Shown piece after piece: positions 22,287 to 27,358 of a DNA stretch of 27,358 nucleotides. The notes beneath the pieces are model-generated. The model ran no database searches and was not told where the DNA came from. It worked only from the letters and a program-made list of their open reading frames with translations. The position numbers and the translations under genes were made by a program. The stretch comes from Syntrophomonadaceae bacterium (lineage in GTDB: Bacteria > Bacillota > Dethiobacteria > DTU022), in assembly GCA_007130585.1 (NCBI GenBank), contig SLSE01000014.1, positions 1-27,358 of the forward strand. The letters are read 5' to 3'. Each line of letters opens with the position of its first letter. Within the stretch, counting starts at the first letter, position 1.

Positions 22287-24931
22287 ACGACAAACAATAC
22301 GTTTTTCCTTTCAAGAAGGGCGACAAATCTATGAAGAGTCTTCTGGGGGGCAAAGGGGCGAATCTTGCAGAAATGGCCCGCATCGGGCTGCCTGTACCTC
22401 CGGGATTTACTGTCACCACTGAAGCCTGTAATATTTACCTGGAGAAAGGGGAACAGTTGTGGCCCGAACTTAAAACGGAAATACTCGATAATTTAACCCG
22501 CCTGGAAGAAGAAACCGGCCGGAGTTTCGGCAAGGAACCGCCGCTTTTACTGTCGGTCCGTTCCGGCGCCGTGGTCTCCATGCCTGGTATGATGGATACA
22601 GTTTTAAACCTTGGCCTGAATGAGACTACTGTGGAAGCCCTGGCCAAAGAAACGGATAACCGCCGGTTTGTGCTCGACTGCTACCGCCGCTTTATCCAGA
22701 TGTTCGGTGATGTGGTTTTAAAAGTTGATCACTACAGCTTTGAAAATGTGCTAACCGAGATGCGGCAGCGTAATAAAGTCAGGACAGATGCCGAATTAAA
22801 AGAAAGCGACCTCGAAGAGGTTGTGAAAACCTTCCTGGACATCGTAGAAAAGGAGACCGGGGCTGAATTCCCCCGGGATCCGCAGGAGCAGTTATTTCTT
22901 GCCGTGGAAGCTGTTTTTAAATCATGGAATACCGACCGGGCTGCCATATACCGCAAAGCAAACAAGATTCCCGAAGACCTGGGGACTGCTGTGAATATTC
23001 AGGCCATGGTTTTTGGAAACCTTGGTTCGGACAGCGGGACCGGCGTGGCCTTTACCCGGAACCCTTCCACGGGCGAGCCGAAGTTGTATGGCGAATACCT
23101 GCTTAACGCCCAGGGGGAAGATGTCGTAGCGGGCACGCGCACTCCCCGCGATATAGAAGAACTGGAAAAAGATATGCCCGAAGTCTTTAACCAGTTTCTC
23201 GAAACCTGCCAGATGCTCGAAAAGCACTACCGGGATATGCAGGATATTGAATTTACCATAGAACGCGACAAGTTATACATGCTGCAAACCCGTACGGGCA
23301 AAAGAACGGCTTCGGCTGCCCTGCGCATCGCCGTGGACATGGTTAACGAAGGCCTGATCAGCAAATCTGAAGCATTGAAAAAAATTGATCCGGCACAGCT
23401 TGAACAGCTGATGCACTGGCGTATAGATCCTGAGGCGGAGTTAAAATATATCGGGAAAGGGCTGCCGGCATCACCCGGGGCGGCGTCCGGAAAAGTTGTC
23501 TTTGATGCCGACCGGGCGAAAGAGATGGCCGAGGAGGAGGAAGACGTAATCCTGGTCCGGCCGGAGACCACACCCGACGATATCCACGGTATTATCGCCG
23601 CAAAAGGTGTCCTCACCAGCAGAGGCGGGATGACCAGCCATGCTGCAGTGGTTGCCCGGGGGATGGGCAAACCCTGTGTGTGCGGCTGTGACGAACTGAG
23701 AATTGATGCAAAGAACAAGGTTTTTTATGTTCGCGACGAAAAGTACTCCGAAGGAGAAGTTATTTCACTTGATGGAACCACGGGCCAGGTCATCCTGGGT
23801 GAAGCGCCCCTGATCGAACCCCAGTTTAACCAGGAATTTTATGAGCTGCTCGGGTGGGCGGATGAAATCCGCCGCCTGAAAGTGCGGGCAAATGCCGATA
23901 ATCCCGAAGATGCCCGCCGGGCTGTTGAAATGGGTGCGCAGGGGATTGGCCTGTGCCGTACCGAGCATATGTTTATGGCTTCCGACAGGGTGCCGGTGGT
24001 CCAGAAAATGATACTTTCATCGAAGGTCGAAGATCGCGAAGAATCGCTGGCTGAACTACTTCCCATGCAGCAGGAAGATTTTAAGGGAATATTAAAAGAG
24101 ATGGCCGGCTATCCGGTAACAATCCGCCTGCTTGATCCTCCCCTGCATGAGTTTTTGCCCGACCGTGAAGAACTTATCCTTGAAGTGGATCGGCTGCACA
24201 GAAATAATGACGACTCAGGGGAACTTCAGGAAAAAGAAAAGCTGCTGCAAAAAGTGCAGTCGCTTTCCGAATTTAACCCCATGCTCGGGCACAGGGGCTG
24301 CAGGCTCGGCCTGGTTTATCCTGAAATTTACCGTATGCAGGTTAAAGCTATTTTTTTGGCAGCTTTTGAGCTGCTGGACGAGGGGATAGATCCCGAACAA
24401 CTTCAGCCGGAAATAATGATCCCCCTGGTCGGCCACCGCAGGGAGATGGAAGAAATGAAGCAGTTGGTTGAAGATACGGTGGCTGAACTGTTTGAAGAGC
24501 AGGGCAGGGAACTGCCTTACCTGGTCGGAACCATGATCGAATTGCCCCGGGCCTGCCTGGTTGCCGATCAGCTGGCCGAAACCGCTTCATTTTTTTCTTT
24601 CGGGACCAACGACCTGACCCAGACTACCCTTGGTTACAGCAGGGATGACGCAGAAGGGAAATTTTTGCCTTTCTACATCCAGAATAAAATATTAAAAGAA
24701 AATCCCTTTGCCGAAATAGACCGGGAGGGGGTCGGCAGCCTGCTGGAAATAGCGATCGAAAAAGGACGTTCCGCCAGGCAGGAACTGAAACTGGGAATCT
24801 GCGGAGAGCATGGCGGAGATCCCGCATCCATTAAGTTTTTTGATGAGGTAGGCCTTGATTATGTCAGCTGTTCGCCTTATCGTGTTCCCATTGCCCGGCT
24901 GGCTGCAGCCAGGGTTCACGCCTCGGATTAG
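22283..24931 (+). CDS. ppdK: Pyruvate, phosphate dikinase
   Basis: Interconverts pyruvate + ATP + Pi and PEP + AMP + PPi; in anaerobes often used for PPi-linked glycolysis or gluconeogenesis. 882 aa. N-terminal ATP-grasp domain (GGKGANLAEMARIGLPVPPGF; SVRSGAVVSMPGMMDTVLNLG), central phosphohistidine domain GGMTSHAAVVARG with catalytic H453 and regulatory T451 two residues before it, and C-terminal PEP/pyruvate TIM barrel with RTEHMF, GTNDLTQTTLGYSRDD and C840 in GICGEHGGDP. TTG start at 22283 overlaps the ppsR stop; SD AAAGGAGG is very strong. No clear terminator follows. Confidence 0.98.
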   Translation: MNDKQYVFPFKKGDKSMKSLLGGKGANLAEMARIGLPVPPGFTVTTEACNIYLEKGEQLWPELKTEILDNLTRLEEETGRSFGKEPPLLLSVRSGAVVSMPGMMDTVLNLGLNETTVEALAKETDNRRFVLDCYRRFIQMFGDVVLKVDHYSFENVLTEMRQRNKVRTDAELKESDLEEVVKTFLDIVEKETGAEFPRDPQEQLFLAVEAVFKSWNTDRAAIYRKANKIPEDLGTAVNIQAMVFGNLGSDSGTGVAFTRNPSTGEPKLYGEYLLNAQGEDVVAGTRTPRDIEELEKDMPEVFNQFLETCQMLEKHYRDMQDIEFTIERDKLYMLQTRTGKRTASAALRIAVDMVNEGLISKSEALKKIDPAQLEQLMHWRIDPEAELKYIGKGLPASPGAASGKVVFDADRAKEMAEEEEDVILVRPETTPDDIHGIIAAKGVLTSRGGMTSHAAVVARGMGKPCVCGCDELRIDAKNKVFYVRDEKYSEGEVISLDGTTGQVILGEAPLIEPQFNQEFYELLGWADEIRRLKVRANADNPEDARRAVEMGAQGIGLCRTEHMFMASDRVPVVQKMILSSKVEDREESLAELLPMQQEDFKGILKEMAGYPVTIRLLDPPLHEFLPDREELILEVDRLHRNNDDSGELQEKEKLLQKVQSLSEFNPMLGHRGCRLGLVYPEIYRMQVKAIFLAAFELLDEGIDPEQLQPEIMIPLVGHRREMEEMKQLVEDTVAELFEEQGRELPYLVGTMIELPRACLVADQLAETASFFSFGTNDLTQTTLGYSRDDAEGKFLPFYIQNKILKENPFAEIDREGVGSLLEIAIEKGRSARQELKLGICGEHGGDPASIKFFDEVGLDYVSCSPYRVPIARLAAARVHASD

Positions 24932-24951
24932 CGTAATATAGTGAATAAATC

Positions 24952-25021
24952 TTAAAATAGTCAGTTCATATAAACAGGAGAACTATAATTTTTGGCGAAT
25001 AGTTAATGAGTTAAAATAGTC
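24952..25021 (+). repeat. Two direct 11-bp repeats in the leader of the MvhD-fusion gene
   Basis: TTAAAATAGTC occurs at 24952-24962 and again at 25011-25021, 59 bp apart, in the 106-bp gap after ppdK. Between them lie an AGTTC/GAACT inverted repeat (24963-24967, 24980-24984) and a TATAAT hexamer (24984-24989). The hexamer has no good -35 at 16-18 bp (TCAGTT at 17), as might be expected of an activator-dependent promoter. Use as a regulator binding site is inferred. Confidence 0.4.
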
Positions 25022-25037
25022 GCAAGGAGTGATCTAA

Positions 25038-27125
25038 TTGACCCAACATGATAAAAATGAACTAGCTTTGGAAAGTATCCACCCGCCCTGTCAGTCTGCC
25101 TGCCCTGTACACCAGGGGGTCCGCGATTATTTGCTGGCTATTGCAACCGGCGACTTTGATCGGGCACTGGCAATAATCAAGGAAACAAACCCTCTGCCAT
25201 TTGTCTGTGGTACAATCTGTGCCCATCACTGTGAAGAAGAGTGCCGCCGCAACGATGTGGACAAAGCCCCTTCTATCCGTGGGCTTAAACGGTTTGCCGT
25301 TGAGTACGGCAAGGCAAAAGTGCCGCCGCCGGCAGATCCTCCCGATGTCAAAGGCAAAGTTGCTGTAATCGGCGCCGGCCCGTCGGGCCTGGCAGCAGCA
25401 TTTGACCTGGCCCGCCGTGGAGCGGAAGTCACCGTTTTCGACCGTGAAGAGTCAGCGGGGGGTGCTGTCCGCCACTATATTCCGCTTTACCGCCTTCCCG
25501 ATGAAGCCATTGACCAGGATATCGAAGAAATTGCCGGGCAGGGTGTTGAATTTAAATTCGGAGTTGAACTGGGTAAAGATATAACAATTTCCCAGCTTGA
25601 AGAGGAAGGCTTCGATTCTATACTGCTGGCCCTCGGCCTGCCTGTGAGCCGCGGCCTGAATATTCCCGGCGCAGAAGGTGATAATGTCCTTTATGCCCTG
25701 CCGTTCCTGAAGTCAGTCAAAAGGGAAGGCTTTAAGTTTGAAGGAAGCCCGACAGTCGTTGTAATCGGAGGCGGTAATGTGGCAATGGACGTTGCCCGCT
25801 CGGCCATCAGGGCCGGGGCTGAAAGGGTCAGGCTTTCCTGCCTCGAGTGTGACGACGAGATGCCCGCCTTCGAGTGGGAGCTTGAGGAAGCAAAAGAAGA
25901 AGGCGTTGAGTTTCACACTTCCCGCGGTCCGGATGCCATCGTCAGGGAAGGAGAAAAGATAGCTGCCCTGGAGGTTGTTGAATGTACAGCCGTATTTGAC
26001 GAACAGGGCCGCTTCAGCCCGCAGTTGAACGTAGAGCACAGGGAATCTCTTGAAGGCGACGTGGTGATTTTCGCGATCGGTCAGGCCGGCGAAACCGGAT
26101 ATCTCAGGGACGAGATAGAAATTGATGATCGCGGGCGTGTAGTTTTTAACCCGAATAAAATGGCCACCAGCCGGGAAGGCGTTTTCAGCTGTGGGGAAAT
26201 GATAACCGGCCCGGGCTCGGCTGTCGAGGCCATGGGCAACGGGCGCATGGCTGCCCGGGCAGTTGCCGCTTACCTGAAAGGCGAAACCTTTGACAGCGCC
26301 AGGGTTGAATATGAGGAAAAGCCGGTTCTCGATAAACTCGATGAAAAAGTTGCCTCGGAAGTCTATCCCATGGAACGCTACGAAATTCCTATGCTCAGCC
26401 CGGAAGAAAGAGTCCGCCACTTTGAGCAGGCTGAGCTCGGTTACGATATAGATACAGCCCTCAGCGAGGCGCGCCGCTGCCTGACATGCGCCGCCGGGGC
26501 AGTGCAGGATGAGGATCTTTGTGTCCACTGCCTGACCTGCGTGCGGGTCTGTCCCTATGACGTGCCTGTGGTTAGCGAGGAGACCAGGGTCGTGGTGCGC
26601 AACGAACAGTGCCAGGCCTGCGGCCTGTGTATCAGCTACTGTCCCGTATATGCAATTTCATTCCGTGCGCCCTACGTGGAAGAAGCAGTTGCATCTATCG
26701 AACCTGCTGTTGAAAAACTGGCGGCCGGCAGCAACGGGGAACCTTCGGTTCTGGCCATTACCTGTTCATACGGCGCTTTCGCCAGGCCTGATTTTGCAAA
26801 AAGGGAATTTAAAAATATCGGCGTGGTCCGTTACCCCTGTGTCGGCAAACTCGATACGGCTCACCTGCTGAAGGCTGTAGAGGCGGGAGCCGACAAGGTG
26901 GTTATCGTAGGGTGTAAGCCCGACGACAGGTTTGAGTGTCAGTACAAAGACGTCGGCTACTGGTCTGAACGAAAAGCAGTACACGGCGCTGATTTAATGG
27001 AAATGCTTGGTCTCGAGCGCGAAAGTATTGCTTACACGGAAATATCCGGGGAAGAACTTGAGAACTTTGAACAGCATGTTGCCGATGCCCTGGCCAAACC
27101 TGAGCCGGTGGAAGAGGCTCAATAA
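25038..27125 (+). CDS. GltD-like FAD/NAD(P) oxidoreductase fused to 2[4Fe-4S] ferredoxin and MvhD domains
   Basis: 695-residue iron-sulfur flavoprotein. Order: GltD-type N-terminal Fe-S domain (C18, C22, C57, C61, C65, C69); FAD site VIGAGPSGLAAA (111-121); NAD(P) site VVIGGGNVAMDVARSA (241-256); FAD-closing CGEMITGPGSAVEAMGNGR (385-403); RRCLTC (C481/C484); two [4Fe-4S] ferredoxin motifs (C495/498/501/505 and C525/528/531/535); C-terminal MvhD domain (about 570-665) with C576, C601 (YPCVGKLD), C626 (GCKPDD) and C634. MvhD subunits carry electrons from hydrogenase or a flavoprotein to heterodisulfide-reductase-type partners, so a role between NAD(P)H, ferredoxin and an Hdr-like partner is inferred. 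TTG start with SD AAGGAG, 8-nt spacing. It is cytosolic. Specific substrate unknown. Confidence 0.9.
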   Translation: MTQHDKNELALESIHPPCQSACPVHQGVRDYLLAIATGDFDRALAIIKETNPLPFVCGTICAHHCEEECRRNDVDKAPSIRGLKRFAVEYGKAKVPPPADPPDVKGKVAVIGAGPSGLAAAFDLARRGAEVTVFDREESAGGAVRHYIPLYRLPDEAIDQDIEEIAGQGVEFKFGVELGKDITISQLEEEGFDSILLALGLPVSRGLNIPGAEGDNVLYALPFLKSVKREGFKFEGSPTVVVIGGGNVAMDVARSAIRAGAERVRLSCLECDDEMPAFEWELEEAKEEGVEFHTSRGPDAIVREGEKIAALEVVECTAVFDEQGRFSPQLNVEHRESLEGDVVIFAIGQAGETGYLRDEIEIDDRGRVVFNPNKMATSREGVFSCGEMITGPGSAVEAMGNGRMAARAVAAYLKGETFDSARVEYEEKPVLDKLDEKVASEVYPMERYEIPMLSPEERVRHFEQAELGYDIDTALSEARRCLTCAAGAVQDEDLCVHCLTCVRVCPYDVPVVSEETRVVVRNEQCQACGLCISYCPVYAISFRAPYVEEAVASIEPAVEKLAAGSNGEPSVLAITCSYGAFARPDFAKREFKNIGVVRYPCVGKLDTAHLLKAVEAGADKVVIVGCKPDDRFECQYKDVGYWSERKAVHGADLMEMLGLERESIAYTEISGEELENFEQHVADALAKPEPVEEAQ

Positions 27126-27150
27126 AGACCCAAAAACTGCTGCATATCTC

Positions 27151-27187
27151 AAGCCCCGGCCAAATGAGGTGCCGGGGCTTTTTTATT
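27151..27187 (+). terminator. Rho-independent terminator after the MvhD-fusion gene
   Basis: AAGCCCCGGC (27151-27160) and GCCGGGGCTT (27171-27180) pair perfectly over 10 bp with a 10-nt loop, followed by TTTTATT. It lies 25 bp after the stop, so the fusion gene ends its transcript and is not cotranscribed with what follows. Confidence 0.93.
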
Positions 27188-27358
27188 AAAACGGCAGGAA
27201 TGGCAATCACGCTGTCGAATAGAACTTAAACAGGCTTAAGTTTGTCATAATAATGAGAGGGGGTAACCTTCAGCGGTTTAAAATCTGCACCGAAGAAGAA
27301 ATGCCTCGTCTCATTTTACCGGGATGAGGTTTTGTTATCTGTATAAAACAGGCCCGCC
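27188..27358 (+). other. Leader-like region at window end with terminator-like hairpin
   Basis: No complete gene is seen. A possible hairpin, CCTCGTC (27304-27310) with GATGAGG (27323-27329) or the competing CTCAT/ATGAG, is followed by TTTTGTT (27330-27336). It could be an attenuator of a gene beyond the edge. A 24-codon frame, ATG 27253 to TGA 27327, ends inside the hairpin but has no SD. No riboswitch consensus that I know is matched. Confidence 0.4.

Noticed and set aside
25713..26528. 271-codon frame on the minus strand within the MvhD-fusion gene
   Set aside because: It lies wholly antisense to a gene with clear cofactor motifs; long antisense frames are expected from the codon bias of GC-leaning genes. 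No promoter or SD context was found.
1..27358. CRISPR array, insertion sequences, prophage or toxin-antitoxin genes
   Set aside because: No regularly spaced repeats, transposase motifs, terminal inverted repeats or phage proteins were seen; every long frame is explained by housekeeping or metabolic genes.

Overview
The window is an unbroken stretch of bacterial chromosome of moderate GC content. The gene order is that of the dnaJ-to-recO housekeeping block of Bacillota, well known from the yqe-yqf region of Bacillus subtilis. Several traits point to an anaerobic Clostridia-type Gram-positive: a glycyl T-box leader on two-subunit glyQS, FloA/NfeD, a YqfF-type HD phosphodiesterase, ppsR-ppdK, and a flavin/Fe-S oxidoreductase carrying an MvhD domain. 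Start codons are often TTG or GTG with strong Shine-Dalgarno (SD) sequences. No insertion sequence, prophage, CRISPR array, rRNA or tRNA gene was seen. I cannot name the species.

Layout. 1-3125 (+): the 3' part of dnaJ, then rsmE and mtaB. 3126-5403 (-): a three-gene reverse-strand block, mnmH then ylbF-like then a HAD hydrolase, whose terminator lies inside the 3' end of mtaB. 5404-5772: a divergent intergenic region with a promoter facing each way. 5773-9712 (+): HIT protein, rpsU (57 codons), yqeY, a terminator, long nfeD, floA and a small membrane protein of unknown function. 9739-17926 (+): a promoter, then phoH, pgpH/yqfF, ybeY, dgkA, a DUF881 protein, a cytidine deaminase fused to a TrmO/TsaA-like domain, era, recO and a flavodoxin. 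18111-21355 (+): promoter, glycine T-box leader, glyQ, glyS. 21462-24931 (+): ppsR-ppdK, overlapping by 4 nt. 25038-27125 (+): a 695-residue GltD-like/ferredoxin/MvhD fusion, then a strong terminator and the start of a further leader cut by the window edge.

How the genes work together. Most serve RNA and translation: rsmE (16S rRNA), ybeY and era (ribosome maturation), rpsU, glyQS, and three proteins of tRNA anticodon-loop modification (MtaB at A37, the TrmO-like domain at A37, MnmH at U34). NfeD, FloA and the small protein form a membrane-microdomain group. PgpH removes c-di-AMP. DgkA recycles undecaprenol or diacylglycerol. PpsR switches PPDK, a glycolytic/gluconeogenic enzyme. The MvhD fusion suggests ferredoxin/NAD(P)H-linked or heterodisulfide-reductase-like electron transfer.

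Most interesting points: the cytidine deaminase-TrmO fusion; the GltD-Fd-MvhD fusion; the inserted reverse-strand mnmH block with its terminator embedded in mtaB; the absence of yqfC/yqfD; and DUF881 in an unusual place. I found no wholly new multi-gene defence or mobile system here.
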